Assembly (NCBI GenBank): GCA_015143295.1 | Contig: CM026570.1 | Location: 2,256,047-2,320,046, forward strand | Direction of reading: 5' to 3' | DNA from: Tetracentron sinense | Lineage: Eukaryota; Streptophyta; Magnoliopsida; Trochodendrales; Trochodendraceae | DNA length: 64,000 nt | Shown: in pieces, positions 1 to 10,839 of the stretch | How the letters are laid out: each line of letters starts with the position of its first letter | Position numbering within the stretch: the first letter of the stretch is position 1 | Notes under the pieces: model-generated | Seen by the model: the letters and a program-made list of their open reading frames with translations, nothing else | The model's database searches: none | What the model was told of the DNA's origin: nothing | Translations under genes and position numbers: made by a program

Positions 1-750
1 TTTGCTGCATTTCAGGGGTTTGATTTTGCTTTGTGCTTTGATATTTTCTTCTTTACTTTTTAATGGTTTTGGATTAGCTTCATTTTTTTTTTTTCATTTT
101 ATTTGGGATTTTCTAGTTTTTGAAGCTGCATTGTTACTTTGTTAGCTCGAGCTTCTTTCAATTTAAAAAAATAAATTTTATAATTTTTTTCATATTTTTA
201 TCCATTTTGCTGTTTATTTATGTATCTTTTTATGTTTTTGTAAATTAAAATTGCTTTGCTTTGCTGGATATTTAGGATTATATACATGTTCTATTTGAAG
301 ATTTATATTTTTTAATGTTTCAGGTATATATATGCATGATTTTGTTCCTACTTAGATTTCTGGGACTTTCAATTAGAAGATCGGAGACTTTAAAATCTTA
401 GATTTCAGGTGTTTGCGCTCTCTGTTTCGAAGGATTGAATGAGATTTTGAGAGGGAGAAGATAGAATTTTCATTTATTAGTGATAAGGTCACCCCCTTTT
501 TACTGCATAGGAGAACTTAGGACATGCAGTTAAAGAAGTTCTCTTACTTAAGAGTATGAATTAAATTGGAAACAATTGTTTAACTTAATGGGGTTCCAGC
601 TTTTATGGACAGATTTTCCCTTAACGTGAGATTTATTGAGTAATGGAGAAATTTATTTGATGGGTTGACGGGAAAGATCTGAAGTTTTGGTGTTACAGTG
701 GAAAAAATTTGAAGGGTTGCGAGAGCGGAAGAACACATATTGGCAACTTA
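1..750 (+). other. upstream region and probable 5' UTR of the membrane-protein gene
   Basis: AT-rich, T-rich sequence with no protein-like reading frame. It contains acceptor-like TTTCAG sites near 322 and 408, so a 5' UTR intron is possible, but I cannot place a transcription start. The reading frame of the next gene is open upstream of 751 but has no earlier ATG that fits, so ATG 751 is taken as the start. Confidence 0.4.
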
Positions 751-3700
751 ATGGACCATACGGCCTCAAGAGAAAGAGATCTTGCAGTTGATCTTGAAAG
801 TGGTGGCACTACTAATGAAGAAAATGGAAGCAAATACTCTGTATTGGGAATTAGACAAGCGAAGAAATTGTTGGGTAAGGTTTGGAGTGGGTCTATCAGT
901 TTTGATGGGTCAATAGAGGGTGAAGATGGTGAAAGTTCATGCAACAATGTGCCAAATTCTGGCGAGGTTTGCACTGAGAATGTGTTGTTGACAGACAGGA
1001 TGTCAGAAGGAGAAGAGAGAGTGGGCCTTGTGGAGAAATCAGTGAAGGAGAAACGGAAGAAGACAAACTCTAAAAGGCCTCCCAAGCCACCCCGCCCTCC
1101 AAGAGGTCCATTGTTGGATGCTGTCGACCAAAAACTGGTCAGAGAGATCACTGAGCTTGCTATGTTGAAGCGGGCAAGAATTGAACGAATGAAGGCATCA
1201 AAGAAGCTGAAAGCAGCCAAGGCATCATCATCAAGCAGCACCTTATTTGCCATGGTCATCACCATAATCTTCTGCCTTGTAATAATCATTCAAGGTAATA
1301 TTGCCTTTTATAATTTGCTTTTTCTTTTAAAATAAAAATTTGTGTACTGCTTAGGTATTGTGATTCATTTTTATATGTATCGATTTTATTTTTTGTTGGG
1401 TAAACAATACGACCTCATGGTTGTGGTATGGTATGTCAACCAATGAAGCTATTTGTATTTTACTTAAAATTTTTGAATTCTTTTGCAATAAGTTTGTGAT
1501 GTTTGATTTTCTTTCTTGTTTGTCCTTTTCTTATTGGTATATAATCTTATAGAATCTAGCATTTCTAATAGAACTAACAAGTAAGATCCTTTCTCTTATG
1601 AATTAATGATGTCCAAATGTTCCCTAGTCAATCGGAATAAATTTCTTATAATCAGCTAGACTAAAAATTATCAGCTAGACTAAATATCATGCTAGTATTT
1701 TAATACAGGTTATCTACCTGGCGCGTAGTACTCGCATTCAGAAGTAGATTACTAGATAATCTAATCATGGACTCCATCCCGAGCATCTAGTCCAGAAATT
1801 AGGCTGATAATTTGATCTGTACCATCTGATCAAGTTCCAGTAGAGATATCATCAATTGGATAGCTGGGATTGTCTAAACTGGATCTTTTGGCCTGGAGAT
1901 TCCAAGCTAGGCCCCATTTTACAAGCACAGCGAAGGTCCCTGTATAAGGCATACTTGCTGCTGAAATTTTTTAACTTGTTAATTTGATCTTTTGCAGTAA
2001 GAGGCATTTCAAAAGTTCTTATTATTTTCTGCATGCGTGCTAGCTATGTCATATAATATGTGTATCAGTGTAGTCAAAGTGGCCAAGCAACGCCTAGGCG
2101 ATAGGCGAGGCAATCCTAGGTGACTAAAATTTACATTTTTATTTAAATTATATTATATTTAGTGAGTGCCCACCTATTTGTGTTTAGGTTATAAGGTTTC
2201 TGGCTAGGCAAGGCGTTGACGACAAAAATTAATTTTTGATTTAAATTATATAAGATTAATGCCCGCCTAAATCATGATTAGGCGATAAGTTCTTGGCTAG
2301 ACGAGATGGTGGCCTAGGGGTTACTTGGGTGACATTTTTTTTTGGTTCATTGGAGGCCACATGGACCTATGGGCTACACAATGAGGGGTAGCCCTCCCCC
2401 TCCCATTAGCCCCCAACCCTGATGTAGGTGGGATTCGATCCCAGGTCTCTGGTATGACGCCAAGAGACTTTACTAACTAAACTAACTGGCACCTACACCT
2501 GGGTGACATTTTGACTACACTGATGTATATCAATATATTAGAGACTTTACCAACTAAACTAAATCTAAATGGCACCTACACCTGGGTAGCATTTTGACTA
2601 CAATGATGTATATCAATATATTAGAAAGAGTAGTTACATTCATGTCATACTGTTACCTCCTAAGAAAATATATTAGTAACTACCATTTATGTGATAATTT
2701 CATTTTATATAGTAATTTTAATTCTATACTACATTAGTTTGATAGGTTGTGTGCTATTATATCACATTATGATACCTAGTTGGTAAAGGTAGTTTTAAGG
2801 TATAGCTGATACTTTATGAAACCTTGATCTGGCTGATAAGGCAGATCAACTTGGCTTCCCCAATTTATGGGATTTCTTTAGAAAATTCATATTGCTCCTC
2901 CCAAATTCTGTTGATTAGTGCACACTGTCACAATCATTTGAATGGAGGTGGCTGTGTCCAAATAGCATCGCCTAGATCCTTGCACAAAAACTTCTTCTAG
3001 ATTCTTTTTGCACCTCTTGGAGAAAGGAATTGATAGTAAGTCCATTATCTAATTATCTCGATAACTTTTTTTTCAATATGAGCAGGACCAGGTTAATTTT
3101 TTTCAGTATCACATTTACTCTGAAAATGTTTTCAAATAAAAACAAATTGCTCTTAGTTGGAATTTTAATTTGCTAATCTTATTCCGTTTTAGCCCTGCCT
3201 GTCGGTTAAATATAGACTCGGTATCACATTTACTCTGAAATTGCTTTCAAATAAAAACAAATTGCTCTTAGTTGAAATTTTATTTTGCTAGTCTTATTCC
3301 GTTTTAGCCCAGCCTTTTGGTTAAATATAGACTTGAGCCCTCTTGTGCATTAATTATTATGTGCATTTTTATTGAGGTTTCGGATTTCAGATGTCATGGC
3401 TGCATCTCTCTCATATATACAATCTAGGTCATGGACTAATCATATATTTGAAAATTACATTTTCTATGGTCAAACATATGGTACTTTTTAACCCTGCTTC
3501 CTCCTTATCATTATCAATTATCATCAATGTTTCCTGTGAATCAAATATTTGTTATGTGGCGAAATGGTTGGGCGATGTTGATGATTATATTAATAAGGTC
3601 CGCATAAAGAGGTTTGCATCTTTAATGGTTTGCTTCAACAGATGACTAACAAATGGATGGAGCATGTCATGCATGACTTTTCCCTTTATTGAAGTCTATA

Positions 3701-4547
3701 TGGATTTAAAATCCCATAATTTGTTACCTTCCAAAAAAAAAAAACAAATTATTTTGATTCATATATCATTTTGGGGTAAGAACTATGTTATTACAAGCGT
3801 TTGGTTTAGGGGTTGCATTGGAATAACATCTTGGATATGGACCTCTTGCATATATATATATATATATTCAGTTTTGTCCCTCTTCATTTGTACGACACGC
3901 CGGTCATTTAGCTGTCTGAATTTTGAGGTTATAGATTTTTTGGCCAATCTTTTGTTTATTGCATGTGTAATTAATCTTTTATTTTTTTGGATTGTTTGTA
4001 TGCTTTTGCTTCTTCCTTTTGTCTTAATTCAATAGATCTCATTTGGGTTTCACATAAATAGGAAATACTAAGAGCAACTATATCAGGTGCGGCCTTGAAA
4101 CTTGAAAGGCTTGTATAAATGATGTGAACAGCTCGTAGATATGACGGGAGGATTTACAAGAAGGCTGACTTGACTGACAATGTGTGGAAAGATTTATTTT
4201 GAACTTTGAAAGTATCCATTTTCCTGATCTTTAGATTTTCTTTGTAGGAATTTGCTCCAGAAGCAGCTCAGGTGAGAGCTTCCAGGGATCTCCCCAGGCA
4301 CCAGTAGTTACAAAGGGAGGTTTGATTTCGGTTCAGTACTACAACAATCTCTCTGCGACCAACACCAATGGACCTGGTTCTGGGTCTCCCTAGTACGTTA
4401 CTTTTTGTATTGATTGCATGCATTTGACTATGTGAATCTTGATGGCATATTAGTAAAACCAATCTCCCGTTTTCATGCCATTGCAGTTTGGTAGAACAGG
4501 TTTCCGGGTCAGTTCCACAGGAAGACGTGAGTAGAGTTGCTGGATGA
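751..4547 (+). CDS. plant-specific single-pass membrane protein, three exons
   Basis: Three exons (751-1294, 4248-4392, 4487-4547) join with GT/AG borders and unbroken phase into a 249-residue protein; splicing was deduced by eye. The N-terminal part (about residues 1-105) is acidic and polar. A proline/basic stretch follows at about 107-119 (PPKPPRPPRGP), then a charged helix rich in K, R and E (about 121-158), a serine run, and one hydrophobic segment at about 165-182 (LFAMVITIIFCLVIIIQ). The tail of about 67 residues contains GGLISVQYYNN and ends EDVSRVAG. I recognise the layout as a plant family without an assigned function, usually labelled transmembrane protein; that recognition is from memory. 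The cytosolic or lumenal side of each end is not known. No frame damage is seen, so the gene is probably active. Confidence 0.8.
2066..2522. mobile_element. hAT-type MITE in intron 1
   Basis: Terminal inverted repeats begin CAGTGTAGTCAAA on both ends, and the flanks carry near-identical 8-bp duplications (ATGTGTAT at 2058, ATGTATAT at 2523). The CAGTG terminus and 8-bp duplication fit the hAT superfamily. No transposase frame is present. The interior contains repeated GCCTAGGCGA-like motifs and a SINE. Just downstream, 2541-2627 repeats part of the element end and flank, a small later tandem duplication. Confidence 0.7.
2339..2499 (-). mobile_element. tRNA-derived SINE inside the MITE
   Basis: Read on the minus strand, the element shows a box-A-like motif (TAGTTTAGTTAGTAAAG) and a box-B-like motif (GGATCGAATCCC), and ends in a short A run. 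It is flanked by 13-bp direct repeats TGGGTGACATTTT at 2326-2338 and 2500-2512. This is the signature of target-primed insertion. The target lies inside the hAT MITE, so the SINE is younger than the MITE. Confidence 0.75.
3106..3345. repeat. 115-bp tandem duplication in intron 1
   Basis: Two adjacent copies start with TATCACATTTACTCTGAAA at 3107 and 3222. They share the following stretch through ATTCCGTTTTAGCCC and GGTTAAATATAGACT, with a few substitutions. No coding potential is seen. Confidence 0.7.
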
Positions 4548-4866
4548 CAAATAAAATGAATAGTAAATAAGACTCAAATCTTCTTCTCCTCCTAGTCTGA
4601 TGTCTGTTACAGCTCGTTTCGGCAGTTTCGGTTTGTATATATATATGTAGAGAGCCGTTAGATCATCTGCCTCCTGACAATGCATATGGTGAAGTTTTTT
4701 TTTTCTCAGTGGGGCATAGGGTAAAGTTTTCCTTGTACAACAAAAACTGAAAGGTAAATTAACAGTTTTACGAGTTTAGTGGCGTGTTCCTTTAGTTCCT
4801 GTCAAGATCTTCAAGCCAATATATTTGCCATCTTTTTACTCTCTGAATCTGACTAGGATCTCCCAT
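4548..4866 (+). other. 3' UTR and downstream flank of the membrane-protein gene
   Basis: AATAAA-like sequence lies just after the stop codon (AAATAAAATG at about 4550). Nothing else recognisable is present before the repeated block that begins near 4867. Confidence 0.45.
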
Positions 4867-5690
4867 CCTGTTTAACCATAGTTAAGCTTGATTAAATTAA
4901 AATTAGTAGTTTTGTTTTTTGTTTTTCTAAAACCATGGTTAGATTGCTTAACCTTAGGGGGTTAACCACAGTTGATGGATGGTAAAAAAGGGGCTTGGAC
5001 CAATGAGGTCCTCTTCTAAGCTGACCCTCGGGTCTGTTTTCCATTTCTCATTTGTCATTAATGACCCAAAGCCCACTTACTGATGAGTACTTAAAGAGTA
5101 CACCAAAATTAGTCTATTGTTCAAAAGAAGGAGTCTGCCGTCCCAAAGACGCAACCCGAAAGTAAAACATAAATAGAAGCAGCAGTTCAACACCTTCCGG
5201 AGAGAAGTGATGCGTTCTGGCTTTTCTGCCCTTCTCTTCCTCTCTGATCTCATTCTCTCATTCACTCACCCCTTGACCATATGTATAGGTTAATCTACTT
5301 TGTTGATTAGATTTCCTTGTTTAATATTTACCTAAAAAAGAGGAATCCCTTGTTTTACTATATGTTAGAGATGTATTATATGGGTTCCTTCTGTTTTGTG
5401 GAATTAAGATTTCACCATACAACAGGTAATTGGAAACATTTGATTGGTCTTGTTCTTTTTTCATCCGCTCTATTTTGTTCTATCGAAACACCCTTGGCAT
5501 TGCTATTTTGTTTCACTCTTGTTGAATGCTACATCTGTTTTTCAGGCAAAGATTCATAGTTGGGGCATATGTGCTACAGACATTATGAAGGAAAAAAGAG
5601 TCTTGTACTACATTGTTTTTTTTTTTTTTTGATGCAATTATACTATATTGTTTAATGGGTTTAAGAAAGCATAGTCAAGGGTAAGGGTAA
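4867..5690. repeat. first copy of a directly repeated 0.8-kb block
   Basis: This block recurs at 5968-6790 in the same orientation with scattered substitutions and small indels. It opens with the widespread foldback arms (TTTAACCATAGTTAAGCTT, then AAACCATGGTTAG) and continues into unique-looking sequence including GACGCAACCCG and CATAGTTGGGGCATATGTG. The short frames at 5317-5632 are present in both copies but differ by frame-changing indels, so I do not call them genes. Confidence 0.8.
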
Positions 5691-5967
5691 GCTGCCCCCT
5701 AATTTTTAAAAACATATACCAAATGGACACATACGTACAAGACGGTCCACGGACTTGGCCCTTAAACAGGAGTTCGACAAGGTGACGACCCTCTAAACCA
5801 ATACCTTTTCATACCCGCGGAATCATTCTTCACAAAACTATCAATTATATTTAGTTCTTAACAAGCTTAAGTGTAAGCTCATTTACTTTACCGGTGGCTC
5901 AAACAATTGTCATTGAGTCTGGGTCCGCTTTTAAGCCGACCCAAGTGCCCCCGTGTCCCTTTTAGCC

Positions 5968-6790
5968 CCTGTTTAACCATAGTTAAGCTTGATTAAATTA
6001 AAATTAGTATTTTTGTTTTTTCTAAAACAATGGTTAATTTGCTTTACCTTAGGGGTTAACAAAAGTTGATGGATGGTAAAAAAGGGGCTTGGACCAATGG
6101 GGTCCGCTTCTAAGCTTGACCTTGGGGTCCGTTTTCTAGTTCTCATTTGCCATTAATGACCCAAAGCCCACCTACTGATGAACACTTAAAAGAGTACACC
6201 AAAATTAGTCTGCCGTTCAAAAGAAGTCGTCTGCCGTCCCAAAGACGCAACCCGGAAGTAAAACATAAATAAAAGCAACAGTTCAACACCTCCCGGAGAG
6301 AAGTGACGCGTTCTGGCTTTTCTGCACTTCTCTTCCTCTGATCTCATTCTCTCCTTCACTCACGTCCTGACCATATGTATAGGTTAATCTACTTTGTTGA
6401 TTAGATTTCCTTGTTTAATATTTACCTAAAAAAGAGGATTCCCTTGTTTTACTATATGTTAGAGATGTATTATAGGGGTTCCCTTTGTTTTGTGGAATTA
6501 AGATTTCACCATACAACAGGTAATTGGAAACATTTGATTGGTCTTGTTCTTTTTTCATCCGCCCTATTTTATTCTATCGACGCACCCTTGGCATTGCTAT
6601 TTTGTTTAACTCTTTTTGAATGCTACATCTGTTTTTAGGCAAAGATTCATAGTTGGGGCATATGTGCTGTAGACATTATGAAGGAAAAAAGAGTCTTGTA
6701 CTACATTGTTTTTGTTTTTGATGCAATTATACTATATTGTTTAATGGGTTTAAGAAGGCATAGTCATGGGTAGGGGTAAGCTGCCACCTA
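5968..6790. repeat. second copy of the 0.8-kb block
   Basis: It matches 4867-5690 at an offset of about 1.1 kb. About 280 bp of unrelated sequence separate the copies. Substitutions are more frequent than in the 13-kb duplication farther right, so this duplication appears older. Confidence 0.8.
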
Positions 6791-7371
6791 ATTTGTTTGA
6801 TCCCGTCTCTGTTCTTTCTTTACCGTCCCTTAGGGACTGAAAACTTTTTTTATGTGAATGTCGAGCAGGAATGAAGAGATTGAAAGAATTTACCAATCGT
6901 TTTTTTTTTTTAAATTTCTGATATGCTGTTTTAGTGGTTTATTGCTTAATTATGGATTGATGAATGTCTGCTTTAATCGCAATTGAGGAGATTCTTTTTA
7001 TATGCTGAATTTTCCAATGATATTTTGAGTCTTGGTCCGAATTATACTCGAATTATTTATTTTTTACATCCTGGAATTATTAAATGACTATTCCGAATTA
7101 TGCAACTAATTCCTGTATCAAATTTTTGCTGCCAAATTACTAACTATGCCCGGAATTTTGCATTCCCTCACTGCAGACATTTTCAAGGACTAAACCCTGA
7201 AATTATCCATTTAAGACACTATTAACCCTAAATTATGATCCAAAAAGGAGGACAAAGAAATCCATAGCTATGATCCAAGGACAAAGCAGACTCAACAAAT
7301 CCTAAAGGCGCCTGAGCGAGTGATCATTTTTTTCCCTCTCTTTTGAATTATATTGGAGAAATTGCAGGTTC
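6791..7371. other. AT-rich intergenic stretch before the ALG11 fragment
   Basis: No recognised feature. If the ALG11 exon was once functional, its promoter and 5' UTR would lie here. Confidence 0.4.
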
Positions 7372-7670
7372 ATGGCGACGAAGATTTTGTTCTGGGTGCT
7401 GAAATCTGCATTATGGGCCCTAGTTTTTGGCTTTCTTCGGTGGTGATCAAAGGGAGGAAGAACAGAAAAAGAGCCGTTGGATTCTTCCATCCGTACACGA
7501 ACGATGGTGGAGGTGGAGAGAGGGTACTATGGTGCGCTGTCAAAGCCATCCAAGAAGAGAACCCTAATCTCGACTGCATCATCTACACCGGTGATCACGA
7601 TGCTTCGCCGGAAAGCTTAAGCGGTCGAGCCGTCGATAGATTTGGAGTTGAGCTCCTTTATCCACCTTAG
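7372..7670 (+). pseudogene. ALG11: orphan first exon of ALG11 (alpha-1,2-mannosyltransferase)
   Basis: The translated stretch [18 protein letters not shown], followed by residues through [11 protein letters not shown] and a [12 protein letters not shown] end, matches the N-terminal part of plant ALG11 as I know it. ALG11 adds alpha-1,2-mannoses to the dolichol-linked N-glycan precursor on the cytosolic face of the ER. An ATG at 7372 opens a 24-residue frame with a hydrophobic anchor ([19 protein letters not shown]) that stops at 7444-7446. The glycosyltransferase part lies in another frame (phase of 7353), so a frame break separates anchor from domain. The exon ends in TAG directly before a GTAGCC donor-like site. 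No later ALG11 exons were found downstream, so this is a truncated, probably dead copy. Confidence 0.75.
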
Positions 7671-8160
7671 GTAGCCTAACTATATTCAACATATCATTCC
7701 TGCTGCTTTATCGTGTTTGGTTTGATCTATGTTGATTTTGGGTTTTTTACTCAGATGCTTTTTTGTTAATCTGGTTGATTATAATCGAATAAGATAAGAT
7801 CAGATCAGATCAGGTAACTCTATTTTGGTTATTAGGTTTATAATTAGGATACAAGTTATTAACATTCTCTGCTAAATTGGTTTGTTGCCTACCTTCCCGT
7901 AATTCATATCAGAAATACAAAACAGACCCAACTATCATGACCTTGATGAAAATCTTGCCGATTACCCCTCAACCCATAATTAGATTGGTAGTAATCAGTA
8001 CAAGATTGGCTATGTTGCATATAAATGGGTGATTGAAGTAAATACAGCACTGTAGAAATGGCAAAAGGCAAAGCATTTTGGCGACGTTGGACAGAGAGAC
8101 GATCTCAAGCTATATGCTTTCTAAGTTCTAAGGGAATGGCAGGTAATTCCTATATGTTTT
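7671..8160. other. no gene recognised downstream of the ALG11 exon
   Basis: The stretch was read for ALG11 exon 2 and none was seen. It contains simple GATCAGATCAGATCAG sequence near 7800 and nothing else supportable. Confidence 0.4.
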
Positions 8161-8860
8161 GGTATGATATAGTGGCCCCTCAATTTTTAAAAATATTTTT
8201 AGTATACTTGGCCCCCCCAAATTTTTTTGTCTTATATATATAGTGGCCTCCCCCCCTCTCAAATTTTTTTGTCATATATAGTGGGCCTTCCAATGGAGTC
8301 CGGTTATGCCCTTTAAGTCGCCACATGTCCTTATTGACACCCTTTAACTATGGTTAAAATTCACCCACTCTTAGGGTTCACCTACTTATCCTTGGTTTTT
8401 AGAAAAAAATATTAAATTTTTTTTAACCTTAGGAGTTAATGAATTTTAACTAGTGTTTGAAAAAAAAATTGATATATATTTTTAAAAACCAAGGATAGGT
8501 GGGTGTATTTTAACACAGTTAAGGTGTATCCAGCTTATCTTTGGTTGTTAATTAAACATTTTAATTTTTTTGAAACCTTAGGAATTAGTGAATTTAACTA
8601 GGGTTTTAAAAAAATTGATATTTTTTTTAAAAAAAACCAAGGATAGGTGGGTGAATCTTAACCATAGTTAAGGGTTATCAATAGGGACACTTGGCAACCT
8701 CAAGGACATTACCGGAAAAAAAAATTCTCAATATAAAAAAATTACCCCAAAATTTTTTTCTAGGGGGCTACACCCCCGAACCCCCAAGTTACATACCCGT
8801 GTATTTCAGCCCCCCCAATGAAAAATTCCTAGCTCCGCCCTTGATCCTAAGATCAGATAG
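8161..8860. mobile_element. degenerate repeat with TGGCCCC / GCTCCGCCC ends
   Basis: Runs such as GTGGCCCCTCAATTTTT and CCCCCCAAATTTTTTTG lie on the left, and CCCCAAAATTTTTTTC, AAAAATTCCTAGCTCCGCCC on the right. The same right-end motif recurs at about 17675 and 23118, so it is a dispersed repeat. A foldback element (8298-8714) lies inside. I cannot assign a superfamily. Confidence 0.4.
8298..8714. mobile_element. foldback MITE of the TTAACYATGG-arm family
   Basis: Long inverted arms start TCCGGTTATGCCCTTTAAGT on the left, and the right end reads inward as TCCGGTAATGTCCTTGAGGT. Each arm carries the family core around ACTATGGTTAAAATTCACCC. The centre is A/T homopolymer-rich and contains an internal duplication of the arm ends near 8480-8560. 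No clear target duplication was found. Confidence 0.65.
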
Positions 8861-9590
8861 CAGCCTGACAATAATTAGCAGAGAAACTTTGTAGACTCTT
8901 AGAACCCAGTATTGAACAGTAACAGTGGGGGATATCTCTTTTTCAATCCTTCGATTATATTAGGAAGTAGAAATTCACTCCAAATTGTTGATGGAATCTT
9001 CATGAAAAACAGAAATTTGATTCTCTCTGTTAGTTATACTTATATCAGTTGTATTAAGATAATAAAGAAGTATAGTGGAACAATGTTCTGTTTTGAAGTA
9101 TCTAAATTTGTTTGACTACTGTTAGTAGGGATATCTTGTTCATTCAATACTAGCACACAATGTTTTTTGACTGACTGATTGTATTCAAAATTTGATTTTA
9201 GGTTTCTTAATTTTCTATTCTTATTACATCTGTTATATATGATGGTCAGAATTATTGATCACTAGAAAGAAATGTAAAATTATCTTATATTATGCTCATC
9301 GGTTTGTGCTGGGATGTCCATAGTGATTTAATTATGGTGGATGTAATAGTATTGATCCACTTAGGGTCTAGTGCAGTCTCGCTCACAAACTTTCGGAGAT
9401 GTTGGATGCTCTCTCTCTCTTTCTTTCTTTCTCATGATATTTTCAAATTGTTTGTGTAGGTTGAAACTGAAGAGGTCTTGTCACCGATTTGCTCTATTAT
9501 TTCCATTGCTCTGCTTCATTCTTTGTGTTGGACCTAGGGTTATCAACGAGCAAGCTAACCGGCTGGGCACAAAATGAGCCAAGCTTGAGT
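8861..9590. other. no gene recognised
   Basis: AT-rich sequence with a CT-rich tract near 9410-9432. The open frame at 9371-9577 has no recognisable domain. Confidence 0.4.
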
Positions 9591-10140
9591 TGGGTATTTG
9601 AGCTGGGACTGAGCTAAGCTAAATGACCAAAGTTAGTTTGTTAATCGAGCTGAACACAAGCAACAAGTTGTTCATGGAGCGGAACACAAGCAATAAGTTG
9701 TTCCTTGGCTTGAATGTACTGCCTTAATTTTGCATAAAAATTAAGAAACTAAAATAGAAATTTATTGTTAAGGAAGCACTTAAAGGGCAATTCACCCTTG
9801 TATTCTCTATTTAAGAAATCCCAATTTATAAAGAAACACAAATCAAGTTCACCCATTTAAAAAACCCTTCTCTGATTCACCACATTCTTCTATTCTTTTT
9901 TATTCTAGTTAAATTAAAGCAATAGAAAAAAAACAGAAAATCATGAGCACGAAGACCACATTCCTCTTGGCCTTAGTTGACTATTGAATTTTGCAGCTAA
10001 AATTTGTGGGGGGGGGGGGGGGGGGGGGGGTTTGCTCCAGATTCAAAATGTTATTGAGTCAGTTAATTTTTTTCCCCCATTGGAGAAAAGAATTATGATT
10101 TTGTGCAATGAATTATTTGGTTACAGAAATGCTAGCTCCG
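9590..10140. repeat. dispersed repeat block, copy 1
   Basis: Shares a long diverged alignment with 13070-13655: CTAAATGACCAAAGYTAGTT, GGAAGCACTTAAAGGG, ATCATGAGCACGAAGACCA and others occur in the same order. This copy has a 23-base G run where copy 2 has a short G-rich stretch. Confidence 0.7.
10008..10030. repeat. 23-base poly(G) tract
   Basis: An uninterrupted run of 23 G residues after AAATTTGT. The corresponding place in copy 2 (about 13504) reads TTGGAGGGGGGTTT. Its length may be unreliable in the assembly. Confidence 0.85.
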
Positions 10141-10363
10141 TTTGGAGCTAGCACTCATTATTCCCTTAATGTAAGGGTAGACAAAAAGTCTAAAATAATA
10201 GGGAATCACGCGAGCCGACTCAAGCTTGATTATTTATAACCGAGCTTGAACTAGCATTCGAAAACTCGTATTGAGCTTAGGCCGAGCTTGAGTGTTGTAT
10301 GTATGTGAAATGCTGCGCTCAAATAGCACATAGCTCAGCTCATGAGAAATGAAAGGCAAAAGT

Positions 10364-10490
10364 TTGGTTCTGGTGGACGCTTGAGCCAAATGATTTTGAC
10401 TTCTCCCTACTTGATATCTCTCCCCTTTAAAAGGCCACATGTCCCATCATTTGTGGATGCCCGGGCGCTTGGCTCGGGCGTCCACCAGAG
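10364..10490. mobile_element. short MITE with 20-bp inverted ends
   Basis: The left end reads TCTGGTGGACGCTTGAGCCA. The right end read inward gives TCTGGTGGACGCCCGAGCCA. The interior contains GATTTTGACTTCTCCC, also found in the MITEs near 28.9 kb. No clear target duplication. Confidence 0.55.
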
Positions 10491-10839
10491 CAAATTTGAA
10501 GCATAAATGAAAAAGGGAGCTCCACATTAAACAGAGATCCTCGCATTTAAACTGATAAAATTACTTGATCTTTAAAAAGTTGATTTACTTATCTGGTGTG
10601 TGTGTGGTTGGGTCTGCACGTGCTAGGGGATTAGTTGGGTGTTGTAAAAGGCCTCATCACCAAAAAAAAAAAAAAAAAAAAGATTGAGAGAATAAGATGA
10701 TTAATATGTGCCATCCAAGATGACTATTAGAATTCAGTACCAAAAAAAAAAAGAAAAAAAATGACTATTAGAAATCAGTACCCAAAAAAAAAGAAAAAAG
10801 AAAAAAAATGACTATTAGAAATGACCGCCAATAATAACA
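10491..10839. repeat. A-rich, partly repeated sequence
   Basis: A-rich runs alternate with the phrase ATGACTATTAGAAATCAGTA repeated three times between about 10720 and 10825. No gene is recognised. Confidence 0.5.

Larger units (their letters stand above)
1295..4247 (+). other. intron 1 of the membrane-protein gene
   Basis: The 2.95-kb intron is bounded by CAAG|GTAATA and TTTGTAG|GA. It holds a hAT-type MITE with a SINE inside it (2066-2522), a short local duplication just after it, and a 115-bp tandem repeat near 3.1-3.3 kb. The short open frames at 3391-4035 have low-complexity or hydrophobic translations and no recognisable domain, and are not called as genes. Confidence 0.75.

Noticed and set aside
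2339..2499. Functional tRNA gene on the minus strand
   Set aside because: Box A and B resemble a tRNA, but the sequence has no cloverleaf, continues into a longer body and ends in poly(A) with target duplications, so it is a SINE.
5317..6638. Paired open frames (MFNIYLKKR...) in the two 0.8-kb repeats as a duplicated small gene
   Set aside because: The frames differ in length because of indels and start at non-ATG or weak positions. The translations are hydrophobic low-complexity. No sign of selection on protein.
8058..8243. Short frame MAKGKAFWRRW as a later ALG11 exon
   Set aside because: The translation does not resemble ALG11, and no splice sites fit.
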